The position numbers were made by a program, and so were the translations under genes. DNA of 64,000 nucleotides from Falsiroseomonas ponticola (GTDB taxonomy: Bacteria; Pseudomonadota; Alphaproteobacteria; Acetobacterales; Acetobacteraceae): NCBI RefSeq assembly GCF_016805305.1, contig NZ_JAERQN010000002.1, forward strand, positions 574,677 to 638,676, given 5' to 3'. Numbering within the stretch: the first letter of the stretch is position 1; every line of letters starts with the position of its first letter. Of this stretch, positions 25,081-34,005 are shown in pieces. Under the pieces are notes generated by a model that was given only the letters and a program-made list of their open reading frames with translations, was not told the DNA's origin and made no database searches.

Positions 25081-26283
25081 CTAGCGGCGGGCGCCGGCAA
25101 TCGCCCAGGCCCCGGCCAGCACCGCCGCCACGCACATCAGGAAGCCCGCCTGGTAGCCCCCGGTCGCCGCGATCAGCAGGGAAAAGGCGGGCGGCGCCAC
25201 CAGCATCGTGACCGCGAAGGCGAAGGAAAGGGCGGAGGTCGCGGCCCCCACCTGGCCGGGCGGGGCCAGGCGCGCGGCCTCCGCCAGCATGATCCCGTTC
25301 CAGCCGATGGCGGTGGCCCCCATCACCACCCCCGCCAGGGTGACGACCATGATGGGCCAGCCGGCATCGGCGAAGGCCAGCGTGCCCCCCGCCACCCCGG
25401 CGCCGATGCCGCAGGCCACCAGCACCAGCCTGGCGCCCCAGCGATCCGCCAGCAGCGCCCAGCCGATGCGCCCCACCACGCCGGCCGCCTGCGCCAGCGC
25501 CAGGTGCAGCCCCGCCTGGCCCAGCGCCACCCCCAGCGCCGCCACCTGATAGGCCACGAAGAAGGTGGAGAAGCAGAACTGCGCCACCCCGTAGCCGCAG
25601 GACATGGCGGTCAGCCGCGCCAGCGCCGGGTCCCGCCGCAGCAGGCCGACGGCGGCCACGGATTCGCGCAGCAGCCCGCCGAAGCCGCTGGCGCCGCCGC
25701 CCGGCGCATCCCGCCCCTGGTCCAGCCCCGCCCGCAGCGGCTGGATCGCCACCGCCACCACCAGCGCGATCCCGGCCATGCAGAGAATGCTGGCCCGCCA
25801 GCCCGCCAGCAGCGCGATCGCCGGCGCCAGCGCCGCCACCACCATGGCCCCCAGCGGCACCCCCGCCTGCTTCAGGCTGAACACCAGCGCCCGGCGCCGG
25901 GGCGGCGTATGGGCGGCGATCAGGTGGCTGCCCCCCGGCGTCAGCGGCCCATGCCCCAGCCCCGCCACCAGGGCGGAGACCACCAGCGCCACCGGATGCC
26001 CGATCGCGGCGATGGCGATGCCCAGCCCCACCGCCAGCATGCAGACCTGCAGCATGCGGACGCCGCCCCAGCGCTGGATCAGCGGCCCGGTGAAGGGGCC
26101 GGAGAACAGCGCCCCCAGATAGACCAGCGCGGTGTGGAAGCCCGCCAGGCTGGCCGGCACGCCCGTTTCCGCCGCCATGGCCGGCGCCAGCACCGGCACC
26201 GTCAGGAAGGCCCCCATCCCCGCCAGATGCGCCGCCAGCAGCGCGACCATGATGGACCAGAGGGAGGGCGGGGCGATCGGCAC
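25081..26283 (-). CDS. Major facilitator superfamily transporter
   Basis: About 400 residues with twelve hydrophobic segments. MFS features include a basic loop after helix 2 (QRWGGVRMLQ), the TPPRRRALVFSLKQAGVPLGA segment typical of helix 4-5, a central cytoplasmic loop (about 190-215) and a second loop motif LLADRWGARLVL. The GTG at 26283 is preferred over the ATG at 26250 because GGGGGAGG lies about 7 bases upstream of it, whereas nothing ribosome-binding precedes the ATG. Substrate unknown; the sequence looks most like the cyanate/nitrate-type or sugar-phosphate efflux-type MFS. It diverges from the mechanosensitive channel gene. Confidence 0.88.
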   Translation of the reverse strand: MPIAPPSLWSIMVALLAAHLAGMGAFLTVPVLAPAMAAETGVPASLAGFHTALVYLGALFSGPFTGPLIQRWGGVRMLQVCMLAVGLGIAIAAIGHPVALVVSALVAGLGHGPLTPGGSHLIAAHTPPRRRALVFSLKQAGVPLGAMVVAALAPAIALLAGWRASILCMAGIALVVAVAIQPLRAGLDQGRDAPGGGASGFGGLLRESVAAVGLLRRDPALARLTAMSCGYGVAQFCFSTFFVAYQVAALGVALGQAGLHLALAQAAGVVGRIGWALLADRWGARLVLVACGIGAGVAGGTLAFADAGWPIMVVTLAGVVMGATAIGWNGIMLAEAARLAPPGQVGAATSALSFAFAVTMLVAPPAFSLLIAATGGYQAGFLMCVAAVLAGAWAIAGARR

Positions 26284-26377
26284 CCCCCATCCTCCCCCGC
26301 GCCGCGCTGCGCTGCAACATAGGGTGACGCATCGCAGGGTTGACCGCGGCCCCCCCGGCAGGGTGTACCGCTGCGCC

Positions 26378-28690
26378 ATGCGCGCCCTCATCCGTGCCTT
26401 CCTGATCCTCCTGCCGCTCCTCGCCGCCCCGGCGCTGGCGCAGGTCCCGGGCATGCCCGCACCCCCCGCGGCCACGCCCGCCGCCCCGGCCGCCACGCCC
26501 GCCGCCAGCCCGGCGGAGCTCGACCGGCTGCTCGGCCTGCTGCGGGACGATGCCCGGCGGGCGGAGCTGATGCGGACGCTGGAGGCCCTGGCCGCCGCCC
26601 AGCGCAACGGCACCGCCCCCGCCGCCGCCCCGGCGGCCGAGCCCGCCCCCGCCGCGGCCGCGGAACCCGCGCTGCTGGCCCCCAACACGCTCGGCGCCCA
26701 GCTGCTGATCGGCGCCCAGCAGCGCCTGCAATCCATCTCGGAGAGCATGGTGGCCGCCGTCCAGGCGGCGACGGACCTGCCCGCGCTCTTCACCTGGCTC
26801 GGCGGCATGGCGCGGGACCCGGTGACGCAGACCCGCGTGATCGATGCCGCCTGGAAGCTCGCCCTGCTGTTCGGCGCCGGGCTGGTGGCGGAATGGGGCG
26901 CGCGGCGCGGCCTGCGCCGCTGGTCGGACCGGCTGGACGCCATGGCCCCCCCGCCCGATGCGCGCTGGACCTGGGTGCGCCGCGTGCCGCTGGTGCTGGC
27001 CCGCTTCCTGCTGGACCTGGTGCCGGTCGCGGCCTTCGCCATCATCTCCTACGGCATGATCGGCTTCGTCCGGCCCCTGCCGACGACCGAGCTGGTGCTG
27101 CTGACGGCCAACAACAGCTACATGGCGCTGCGCGCCGTCATGGCCATGTCGCGCGTCCTCTTCTCCCCCAACTCCACCCACCTCCGCCTGGTCCCGGCCA
27201 GCGACGAGACGGCGGCCTATGTCACCATCTGGGTCCGCCGCATCGTCGTGGTGGCGCTGGCGGGCTACGCCATCGCGGAATCCGGCCTGCTCTTCGGCAT
27301 GCCCTGGGCGGCCTATGACGCGGTGCTGCGGCTCGACCTGCTGATCGTCTCCCTGCTGCTGGTCATCGTCATCCTGCAGAACCGCGAAGCCGCGGCGCAG
27401 GCGCTGCGCGCGCCGGAGCTGGCGGAAGGGGAGAACCCGGACCGCATGCGCCGCATGATGCGCGGGCTGCGCGACCGGCTGGCGGATATCTGGCACCTGC
27501 TCGCCATCCTCTGGCTCATGGCGCTATGGGGCGTCTGGGCGCTGGAGATCCGGGACGGCTTCGAACGCCTGATCCGCGTCTCCGCCACCACCATCCTGAT
27601 CCTGGCCCTGGCCAAGCTGGCGGATGAGCTGGCGCGCCGCGCCATCATCCGCGGCTTCGCCATCGGCCCCGACATGGCCCGCCGCTATCCGGGGCTGGAA
27701 GCGCGGGCCAACCGCTACCTGCCCGTGCTGAAGGGCCTGGTGACGCTGGTCATCGGCGTGCTCGCCCTGCTGTTCCTGCTGGAAAGCTGGGGGATCGAAT
27801 CCTTCGCCTGGTTCCGCCGCGGCCAGCTCGGCGCCCGCCTCCTCTCCTCCCTCGTCTCGGTCGGCCTGACCATCGTCACGGCCATCACGGTCTGGGAACT
27901 CGCGAACGCCGCGATCGAACGCTACCTGACGAAGCTGTCGCGCGACGCCAAGGCGGCCCGCAGCGCCCGCGTGCGCACGCTGCTGCCCATGCTGCGCACC
28001 GTGCTCTCCGCCGCCATCCTGATCTTCATCGCGCTGAACGTGCTGACCGAGATCGGCGTCAACGTCGCCCCCCTGATCGCCGGCGCCGGCGTCGTCGGCC
28101 TCGCCATCGGCTTCGGCTCCCAGACCCTGGTCCGCGACGTCATCACCGGCATCTTCCTGCTGTTCGAGGATGCGGTCGCGGTCGGCGACGTGGTGCAGGT
28201 GGGCGGCCTCTCCGGCGTGGTGGAACAGCTCTCCATCCGCTCCATCCGGCTGCGCGCCCAGGATGGCAGCGTCCACATCATCCCCTTCAGCGCCGTCACC
28301 ACCGTCACCAACATGACGCGCGACTTCAGCTTCGCCGTGCTCGACGTCTCCGTCGCCTATGGGGAGGATACGGACCGCGTGGTGGCGGTGATGAAGGAGG
28401 TCGCGGCCGAGATCCGCGCCGACCCGAAATTCGCCCCCATCATCCGCGACGAGATGGAGGTGCTGGGCGTGGAGCGGCTGGCGGATTCCGGCGTGCTCAT
28501 CCGCGCCCGCATCAAGGGGGAGCCGACGGCGCGCTGGGCGGTGGGGCGGGAATTCAACCGCCGCATCAAGCAGCGCTTCGACAAGCTCGGCATCGAGATC
28601 CCGTATCCCCACCAGAAGCTCGTCATCGACCGGGCGGAGAACAAGCACCCGGCCGAGGACCTGGCCGATGCCCCCCCGGCCAAGGCGTAG
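26378..28690 (+). CDS. MscS-family mechanosensitive ion channel with extended N-terminus
   Basis: 770-residue membrane channel. A cleavable signal (residues 1-21, ending ALAQ) leads to an Ala/Pro-rich periplasmic part (about 22-160), then around eight to ten transmembrane segments. The MscS pore and beta domain follow: IAGAGVVGLAIGFGSQTLVRDVITGIF, then FEDAVAVGDVVQVGG. The cytoplasmic alpha/beta domain ends with EFNRRIKQRFDKLGIEIPYPHQ. It resembles large YbdG/YnaI/MscK-like relatives. The ATG at 26378 is set by the signal peptide. Confidence 0.93.
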   Translation: MRALIRAFLILLPLLAAPALAQVPGMPAPPAATPAAPAATPAASPAELDRLLGLLRDDARRAELMRTLEALAAAQRNGTAPAAAPAAEPAPAAAAEPALLAPNTLGAQLLIGAQQRLQSISESMVAAVQAATDLPALFTWLGGMARDPVTQTRVIDAAWKLALLFGAGLVAEWGARRGLRRWSDRLDAMAPPPDARWTWVRRVPLVLARFLLDLVPVAAFAIISYGMIGFVRPLPTTELVLLTANNSYMALRAVMAMSRVLFSPNSTHLRLVPASDETAAYVTIWVRRIVVVALAGYAIAESGLLFGMPWAAYDAVLRLDLLIVSLLLVIVILQNREAAAQALRAPELAEGENPDRMRRMMRGLRDRLADIWHLLAILWLMALWGVWALEIRDGFERLIRVSATTILILALAKLADELARRAIIRGFAIGPDMARRYPGLEARANRYLPVLKGLVTLVIGVLALLFLLESWGIESFAWFRRGQLGARLLSSLVSVGLTIVTAITVWELANAAIERYLTKLSRDAKAARSARVRTLLPMLRTVLSAAILIFIALNVLTEIGVNVAPLIAGAGVVGLAIGFGSQTLVRDVITGIFLLFEDAVAVGDVVQVGGLSGVVEQLSIRSIRLRAQDGSVHIIPFSAVTTVTNMTRDFSFAVLDVSVAYGEDTDRVVAVMKEVAAEIRADPKFAPIIRDEMEVLGVERLADSGVLIRARIKGEPTARWAVGREFNRRIKQRFDKLGIEIPYPHQKLVIDRAENKHPAEDLADAPPAKA

Positions 28691-28798
28691 CGCGTGACAT
28701 CCGGCCGCGCCGCTGCTAGCGTGGCCGGGTGACGACGCTCCGGACCCTGACCCTGCGGATTGCTGGGGGCCGAATTACCGGCCCGGCCGCCTGACCCG

Positions 28799-28816
28799 CG
28801 CCCCCGATGGGGGGCG
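28799..28816 (+). terminator. Possible GC hairpin after the mechanosensitive channel gene
   Basis: Arms CGCCCCC (28799-28805) and GGGGGCG (28810-28816) pair around a 4-base loop, about 110 bases after the stop. No T-run follows, so termination is uncertain. Confidence 0.3.
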
Positions 28817-28874
28817 TGGTCGCGCGTTGCCGGGTGCCTGGTCCCTTCGTCGCCCTTCCGGAGCCTTTCGTCAG

Positions 28875-29159
28875 ATGTCCGATTTCCTCGATGCCGAGGC
28901 GCTGGTCGCCGCGCGCTTCACCGTCTCCGCCGATGCCTTCCCCGGCCTGCTCTCCCGCGTGCTGGAGCCCTTCGCCAAGCGGGACCTGGTCCCCGACCTG
29001 GTCCGCGCGACGCGGGAGGGGGATGGCATGCGGGCGGAGGTCGCGCTGCACGCCATGCCGCTCGGCATGGTCCATCTCGTCGCCGGCAATCTCGGCCAGA
29101 TCATCGGCGTGCGGCGGGTGGAGGCGATGGAAGGCCGCGTGGTGCGCCTCGCGGCCTAG
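28875..29159 (+). CDS. Small ACT-like domain protein
   Basis: 94-residue protein with the beta-alpha-beta-beta-alpha-beta rhythm of an ACT domain: ARFTVSADAFPGLLSRVLEPFAKRDLVP resembles the ligand-binding strand-turn-helix of acetolactate synthase small subunits, and MVHLVAGNLGQIIGVRRVEAME the last helix and strand. The region upstream in frame has no family character, so the ATG at 28875 is used. There is no partner enzyme next to it. Its stop codon TAG lies inside the first unit of a 25-bp tandem repeat. Confidence 0.65.
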   Translation: MSDFLDAEALVAARFTVSADAFPGLLSRVLEPFAKRDLVPDLVRATREGDGMRAEVALHAMPLGMVHLVAGNLGQIIGVRRVEAMEGRVVRLAA

Positions 29160-29260
29160 CCGCGGCCAGCATCTGGCGGCCTAGCCGCGGCAAGCACCTC
29201 GCGGCCTAGCCGCGGCCAGCATCTGGCGGCCTGGCCGCGGCCAGCATCTGGCGGCCTGGC
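29151..29260. repeat. 25-bp tandem repeat, four full copies and a partial one
   Basis: Units start at 29151, 29176, 29201, 29226 with a 10-base partial at 29251. The consensus begins GCGGCCTAGCCGCGGCCAGC and ends ATCTG; copy 2 differs near its end (CAAGCACCTC), copy 4 and the partial have TGG for TAG. Each unit contains the palindrome-rich core GCCGCGGC. The first unit includes the last codons and stop of the ACT-like gene. Confidence 0.95.
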
Positions 29261-29337
29261 ACCGCCCCGGGGAGGGCGCGGCGTAACGACCGCGCCATCC
29301 GATTGAAGCGGCAGGGCCACGGGGCCATTTCCGGCGC

Positions 29338-29580
29338 ATGAGCTACCTCCTCGCCATCCTCGTCCCGCCGCTCGCCATCCTGCTCCAGGGCCGGCCCTTC
29401 CAGGCCGTGTTCAACGGCATCCTGTGGCTGGGCGGCCTGCTCTTCATCCTGCTGCCCTTCCTGGTGGGGCAGGGGGCCTGGCTGCTGGCCGTGATCTGGG
29501 CGGTCATCGTCGTCTACAACCGCCGGAGCGAGGCGCGCGACCGCCGCCTGATCGAGGAAGCGCTGCGCCGGCGGGGCTGA
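29338..29580 (+). CDS. Small YqaE/Pmp3-like membrane protein
   Basis: 80-residue protein with two hydrophobic helices (about residues 3-18 and 25-58) and a strongly basic C-terminal tail (NRRSEARDRRLIEEALRRRG). The pattern LAILVPPLAILLQG...FNGILW matches the YqaE/Pmp3 (UPF0057) family of stress-linked small membrane proteins, although the charged tail is longer than usual. It stands alone between the tandem repeat and the convergent ubiG gene, whose stop is 2 bases away. Confidence 0.7.
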   Translation: MSYLLAILVPPLAILLQGRPFQAVFNGILWLGGLLFILLPFLVGQGAWLLAVIWAVIVVYNRRSEARDRRLIEEALRRRG

Positions 29581-29581
29581 C

Positions 29582-30304
29582 CTACCCCCCGGCCGCCCGC
29601 GCCATGACCAGGTAGTTGACGCCGAGGTCCCGGCTCTCCCGCCACCCGCCCGTCAGCGGGTCCATCGTCATCCCCGCGATGTCGGTCACGCGCAGCCCGG
29701 CGCGCTTCAGCCCCGCGCCCAGTTCCCCCGGCGTGACGAACATCCGCCAGTCATGCGTGCCGATGGGCAGCAGCCGCAGCAGGTATTCCGCGCCGAGCTT
29801 GGCCATCAGGAAGGACCGCGCCGTGCGGTTGAGCGTGGAGAGGAAGACCGGCCCCGCCGCCAGCCCGGCCAGCGCCGCGTAGAAGGTTTCCCTCTCCTCC
29901 ACATGCTCCACCACCTCCAGCGCGACGACGGCATCGAAGCGCCGCCCCTCCGCCAGCAGGTCCTCGGGCCCGCCCTCCCGGTACTCGATCTCCAGCCCCC
30001 CCGCCGCCGCATGGGCCCGCGCCGCGGCCAGGGCATCGGCGGCCGCATCCACCCCCGTCACCCGCGCGCCGAACCGGGAGAAAGCCTCGGAAGCCAGCCC
30101 CGCCCCGCAGCCCACATCCAGCAGCGTCAGCCCGGACAGGTCCCGCCCCGTCCGCCCATGGGCGCGGGCGATCCGCTCCGCGATCCAGCCCGTGCGCAGC
30201 GGGTTCATCCGGTGCAGCGGCTTCATCGGGCCCGCGGGGTCCCACCACCGGTCGGCCAGCGCGCCGAATTTCCGGATCTCCGCCTCGATCGCCGTGCCCG
30301 CCAT
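29582..30304 (-). CDS. ubiG: Ubiquinone biosynthesis O-methyltransferase UbiG
   Basis: 240-residue SAM-dependent methyltransferase that performs both O-methylations of ubiquinone synthesis. UbiG-specific N-terminus: [30 protein letters not shown] motif [13 protein letters not shown] (about 65-77), acidic VTGVDAA, and [15 protein letters not shown]. The C-terminal block ([17 protein letters not shown]) is also family-typical. The ATG at 30304 opens the family N-terminus. It diverges from lysC with a 165-base gap. Confidence 0.95.
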   Translation of the reverse strand: MAGTAIEAEIRKFGALADRWWDPAGPMKPLHRMNPLRTGWIAERIARAHGRTGRDLSGLTLLDVGCGAGLASEAFSRFGARVTGVDAAADALAAARAHAAAGGLEIEYREGGPEDLLAEGRRFDAVVALEVVEHVEERETFYAALAGLAAGPVFLSTLNRTARSFLMAKLGAEYLLRLLPIGTHDWRMFVTPGELGAGLKRAGLRVTDIAGMTMDPLTGGWRESRDLGVNYLVMARAAGG

Positions 30305-30469
30305 GACCGCCCCCCCAACAAAAGCCCTGGTTGCCCAGGCAGGGTTCTCCCGGCGAGGTTGCCCGCCGGCCCGCCCCCCGTTATCTGTCCGCCCCCCGGC
30401 GGGGCGCAACGGGTCCACCCCGCCCGATCCGCCCCAAGACCCTTTTTGAACGGTATCCCGGACCCGGCC

Positions 30470-31714
30470 ATGGCCCGCATCGTGATGAAGTTCGGCGGCA
30501 CCTCCGTCGCCGACCTCGACCGCATCCGCAACGTCGCCAACCGCGTGAAGCGGGAGGTGGAGGCGGGGAACGAGGTCGCCGTCGTCGTCTCCGCCATGGC
30601 CGGCGCCACCAACCAGCTGGTCAAGTGGTGCCAGGACCTTTCCCCCCTGCATGACGCCCGCGAATACGACGTCGTGGTCGCAACGGGCGAACAGGTCACC
30701 ATCGGCCTGCTTGCCATCGCGCTGCAGACCATCGGCGTCGAGGCCCGGTCCTGGCAGGGCTGGCAGATCCCCATCCTGACCGACCAGGCCCATGGCAAGG
30801 CGCGCGTCGAGAGCATCGACGGCTCGCTCCTGATCGAACGCATGCAGGCCGGCCAGGTGCCCGTCATCGCCGGCTTCCAGGGGCTGGAGCCGACGCGCAA
30901 CCGCATCACCACGCTCGGCCGCGGCGGATCGGACCTCTCCGCCGTCGCCATCGCCGCCGCCGTGAAGGCGGATCGCTGCGACATCTACACCGATGTGGAC
31001 GGCGTCTATACGACCGACCCCCGCATCGTGCCCCGTGCCCGCAAGCTCGACCGCATTTCCTATGAGGAGATGCTGGAACTCGCCTCGGTCGGCGCCAAGG
31101 TGTTGCAGACGCGCTCCGTGGAACTGGCCATGAAGCAGCGCGTGCGGGTGCAGGTGCTCTCCAGCTTCGAGGACAAGCCAGGCAGCCTGGTGGTTGACGA
31201 GGACGAAATCGTGGAACAGCCCATCGTGTCCGGCATCGCCTATTCCCGTGACGAGGCGAAGGTCACCCTCCGCCGCGTGCCGGACCGGCCCGGCGTCGCC
31301 GCCTCCGTCTTCGGCCCGCTCTCGGCCGCCAACGTCAATGTGGACATGATCGTCCAGAACATCGGCGCCGATGGCAGCACGGACATGACCTTCACGCTGG
31401 GCCGTACCGACCTGCCCCGCGCCCGCGACCTGCTGGAGAAGGAGAAGGCCAGCATCGGGTTCGAGGCGATGATCGCCGACCCGGATGTGGCCAAGATCAG
31501 CGTCGTCGGCATCGGCATGCGCACCCATGCCGGCGTCGCCACCACCATGTTCAAGACGCTGTCGGAGAAGGGGATCAACATCCAGGTGATCTCCACCAGC
31601 GAGATCAAGGTGAGCGTGCTGATCCCGGCCGACTACACCGAACTCGCGGTGCGCGCGCTGCACACCGCCTATGGGCTGGACGGGCCCGAGCCCGCCCGCC
31701 GCGGCGAGGGCTGA
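30470..31714 (+). CDS. lysC: Aspartate kinase
   Basis: 414-residue aspartokinase, the first step of lysine, threonine and methionine synthesis. Kinase motif [11 protein letters not shown] (5-15), the nucleotide region [16 protein letters not shown] and [10 protein letters not shown], followed by two ACT domains (about 265-335 and 345-410) that give feedback control. The length equals single-function alpha-type aspartokinases. The ATG at 30470 begins the first beta strand. The flavin oxidoreductase gene starts 4 bases after its stop. Confidence 0.97.
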   Translation: MARIVMKFGGTSVADLDRIRNVANRVKREVEAGNEVAVVVSAMAGATNQLVKWCQDLSPLHDAREYDVVVATGEQVTIGLLAIALQTIGVEARSWQGWQIPILTDQAHGKARVESIDGSLLIERMQAGQVPVIAGFQGLEPTRNRITTLGRGGSDLSAVAIAAAVKADRCDIYTDVDGVYTTDPRIVPRARKLDRISYEEMLELASVGAKVLQTRSVELAMKQRVRVQVLSSFEDKPGSLVVDEDEIVEQPIVSGIAYSRDEAKVTLRRVPDRPGVAASVFGPLSAANVNVDMIVQNIGADGSTDMTFTLGRTDLPRARDLLEKEKASIGFEAMIADPDVAKISVVGIGMRTHAGVATTMFKTLSEKGINIQVISTSEIKVSVLIPADYTELAVRALHTAYGLDGPEPARRGEG

Positions 31715-31718
31715 TCCC

Positions 31719-32765
31719 ATGGACGCGCTCCCCCCGGAGGCCCCGCCGGCCGAGGCCCTGGCCCGCCTCGATTCCCTGATGGCCCGCGGCGCCGCCTTCT
31801 TCGGCACGCGCTACGCCATCATGGGTGGCGCCATGTCCTGGGTGAGCGAGCGCAACCTGGTGGCGGCGCTGTCCAATGCCGGCGCCTTCGGCGTCATCGC
31901 CTGCGGCGCGATGGAACCGGACCGGCTGGCGCAGGAAATCGTCGGCACGCAGGCCCTCACGCAGAAGCCGTTCGGCGTGAACCTGATCACCATGCACCCG
32001 CGGCTGGACCAGCTGGTGCAGACCTGCCTCGACCACAAGGTCGGCCACATCGTCTTCGCCGGCGGCATCCCGCCGGCCTCCGCCATCAAGGCGGCCAAGG
32101 ATGGCGGCGCCAAAATCGTCTGCTTCGCCCCCGCGCTGGCATTGGCGAAAAAGCTCATCCGCTCCGGCGCCGATGCGCTGGTGATCGAGGGGGCGGAAGC
32201 CGGCGGTCATATCGGCCCCGTCTCGCTCACCGTGCTGGCGCAGGAGATCCTGCCCTTCATCCGCGATGTGCCCGTCTTCGTCGCCGGCGGCATCGGGCGG
32301 GGGGAGGCGATTCTCTCCTACCTCGAGATGGGCGCGGCCGGCGCGCAACTCGGCACCCGCTTCGTCTGCGCCACCGAATCGATCGCCCATCCGAACTTCA
32401 AGCGCGCCTTCATCCGCGGCGCCGCGCGGGATGCGCTGCCGACCGTGCAGCTCGATGAACGCTTCCCCGTCATTCCCGTCCGCGCCCTGCAGAACGAGGG
32501 CACGAAGCGGTTCCTCGAGCACCAGGCCGCGACGATCCGCCGCTTCCTGGCGGGCGAGGTGGAGAAGGCGGCCGCGCAGCTCGACATCGAGCATTACTGG
32601 GCCGGCGCGCTGCGCCGCGCGGTGGTCGATGGCGATGTGGAGAACGGGTCGCTGATGGCCGGGCAGAGCGTCGGCATGGTCACGCGCGAACAACCCGCGG
32701 TCGAGATCGTGCAGGAGCTGATCACGCAGGCCGCGTCCGCCATCGCGGCGCGCCAGGCCGCCTGA
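31719..32765 (+). CDS. NAD(P)H-dependent flavin oxidoreductase (nitronate monooxygenase-like)
   Basis: 348-residue FMN TIM-barrel enzyme of the NMO/2-nitropropane dioxygenase family (also FabK-like). Seen are AIMGGAMSWVSERNLVAALSNAGAFGVIA (30-60), the HIVFAGGIPP strand, VIEGAEAGGHIGP (FMN phosphate loop with the usual GH) and VFVAGGIGRGEAILSYLEMGAAGAQLGTRF. It would oxidise nitronates or reduce enones or quinones using FMN. It is probably co-transcribed with lysC, but no functional link is evident. Confidence 0.9.
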   Translation: MDALPPEAPPAEALARLDSLMARGAAFFGTRYAIMGGAMSWVSERNLVAALSNAGAFGVIACGAMEPDRLAQEIVGTQALTQKPFGVNLITMHPRLDQLVQTCLDHKVGHIVFAGGIPPASAIKAAKDGGAKIVCFAPALALAKKLIRSGADALVIEGAEAGGHIGPVSLTVLAQEILPFIRDVPVFVAGGIGRGEAILSYLEMGAAGAQLGTRFVCATESIAHPNFKRAFIRGAARDALPTVQLDERFPVIPVRALQNEGTKRFLEHQAATIRRFLAGEVEKAAAQLDIEHYWAGALRRAVVDGDVENGSLMAGQSVGMVTREQPAVEIVQELITQAASAIAARQAA

Positions 32766-32857
32766 CCGCGCCGATATCCTGACAGCTGCATGACGCGCGT
32801 TGCCGCGCGCGTGATTCGGTTTGCGGCCTTCGCGGCCGCGCGCTAGGTGTCCATGCC

Positions 32858-33874
32858 GTGCCCTACGATCTGAAGCGCATCCCCCGAAAGCCCGACTCCA
32901 CCGGCGCAGAGGCCGCGCGGGTGGGCGAGGAACTCCGCGACTCCCGCCTGGCCCTCGGCCTGTCGGTGGAGGAGATGGCGGTCCGCCTCCGCATCCGCCG
33001 CCCCTATCTGGAAGCGCTGGAGGAAGGCCGCATCGCGGACCTGCCCGGCGCCGCCTATGCCGTCGGCTTCGTGCGCACCTATTCGGTGGCGCTCGGCCTC
33101 GATGCGGATGAGATGGTGCGCCGCTTCCGCGACCTGTCCGGCGCCGCGGTCACGCGCAAGACGACGCTGGTGTTTCCAGAACCCGTGCCGGAACGCGGCA
33201 TGCCCGCGGGCGGCGTGATCGGCATCGGCGCCGTCATCGCCATCGGTGCCTATGTCGCCTGGTTCAACTGGACCGGCGGCGGCAACCGCACCGTCGATGT
33301 CGTGCCGCCCGTGCCGCCGCGCCTTGAAGCCGCGGCCGAACAGGGCCGCAGCCAGCTGCCCGGCGCCAATGCCAATCGCGGGGAGGGGACGCTGCCGCTC
33401 TCCGCCCTGCCGCCGCCCGGCGGGATCAACGCGCCGGGCGCCAATACCGCCGCCCAGGCCGCCACCGTCCCCGCCGCCCCGCCGCCCCCCGTGGTGGCCC
33501 CGGCGCCCGCGCCGCCGCCGCCCCTCATCGCCGGTCTGCCGGAAGGCACCAAGGTCGCGCTGCGCGCCCGCGCCAATAGCGGGGAGAACGGCGTCTGGCT
33601 GCAGGTGCGGGACCCCCGCAACGGCCAGGTGCTGCTGAACCGCGTGCTGCGCGCGGGCGAACACTGGCCCGTGCCGCCGCGCGACGGCCTGCTGCTGGAT
33701 ACCGGCCGCGCCGATGCGCTGGAGATCGTGGTGGAGAACACCCTCTCCCCGGCGCTGGAGGGCATCATCGGCGTCCGCCGCAACATCGTGCTGGACCCCG
33801 ATCGCCTGCGCCAGCGCCTGGTGCCCGCGACCGCCAGCAACGCCCCGCCGCCGGCCACCATCCGCACCAACTGA
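32858..33874 (+). CDS. RodZ-like helix-turn-helix membrane protein
   Basis: 338-residue protein with a cytoplasmic HTH (about 18-80: VGEELRDSRLALGLSVEEMAVRLRIRRPYLEALEEG, then YAVGFVRTYSVALGLD) typical of RodZ. One transmembrane helix (about 112-132) follows, then a Pro/Ala-rich periplasmic linker (about 145-225) and a beta-rich C-terminal DUF4115-like domain (WLQVRDPRNGQVLLNRVLRAGE). RodZ anchors MreB and shapes the cell; this order is the same. The start is a GTG at 32858, since no ATG in frame precedes the HTH. ispG follows after 131 bases, a common neighbour of rodZ. Confidence 0.88.
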   Translation: MPYDLKRIPRKPDSTGAEAARVGEELRDSRLALGLSVEEMAVRLRIRRPYLEALEEGRIADLPGAAYAVGFVRTYSVALGLDADEMVRRFRDLSGAAVTRKTTLVFPEPVPERGMPAGGVIGIGAVIAIGAYVAWFNWTGGGNRTVDVVPPVPPRLEAAAEQGRSQLPGANANRGEGTLPLSALPPPGGINAPGANTAAQAATVPAAPPPPVVAPAPAPPPPLIAGLPEGTKVALRARANSGENGVWLQVRDPRNGQVLLNRVLRAGEHWPVPPRDGLLLDTGRADALEIVVENTLSPALEGIIGVRRNIVLDPDRLRQRLVPATASNAPPPATIRTN

Positions 33875-33882
33875 GGCGAAGG

Positions 33883-33923
33883 CTCCCTCCCCCGCGCTTG
33901 CGGGGTACAGTCGGGGTGGGGGT
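33883..33923. repeat. Dispersed GC-rich intergenic repeat, copy A (short form)
   Basis: Starts CTCCCTCCCCCGCGCTTGCG with a hairpin CCCCGC-GCTT-GCGGGG and ends GGGGTGGGGGT. It lies 8 bases after the RodZ-like stop. Copies B (38196-38264) and C (63621-63689) share both ends and add a middle segment. Confidence 0.8.
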
Positions 33924-34005
33924 ATTCGCAAGCCGCTTCCCCCTGTGATCCCGGTCCCCGGCACCCTATGCTGAGGGGCAAGGAACCAGGGACCACGGAC
34001 GCAGC

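Noticed and set aside
26248..26250. ATG start for the MFS gene
   Set aside because: No ribosome-binding site; the GTG at 26283 has GGGGGAGG at good spacing.
24836..27496. An 886-codon minus-strand open frame covering the twin-transmembrane, MFS and channel genes
   Set aside because: Only its last 64 codons make a plausible protein; the rest is antisense or out of frame to recognised genes.
29151..29260. CRISPR array
   Set aside because: The 25-bp units are adjacent with no unique spacers; it is a simple tandem repeat.
30359..30386. Promoter TTGCCC-16-TTATCT upstream of lysC
   Set aside because: The -10 match is too weak in a GC-rich gap to report as a feature.
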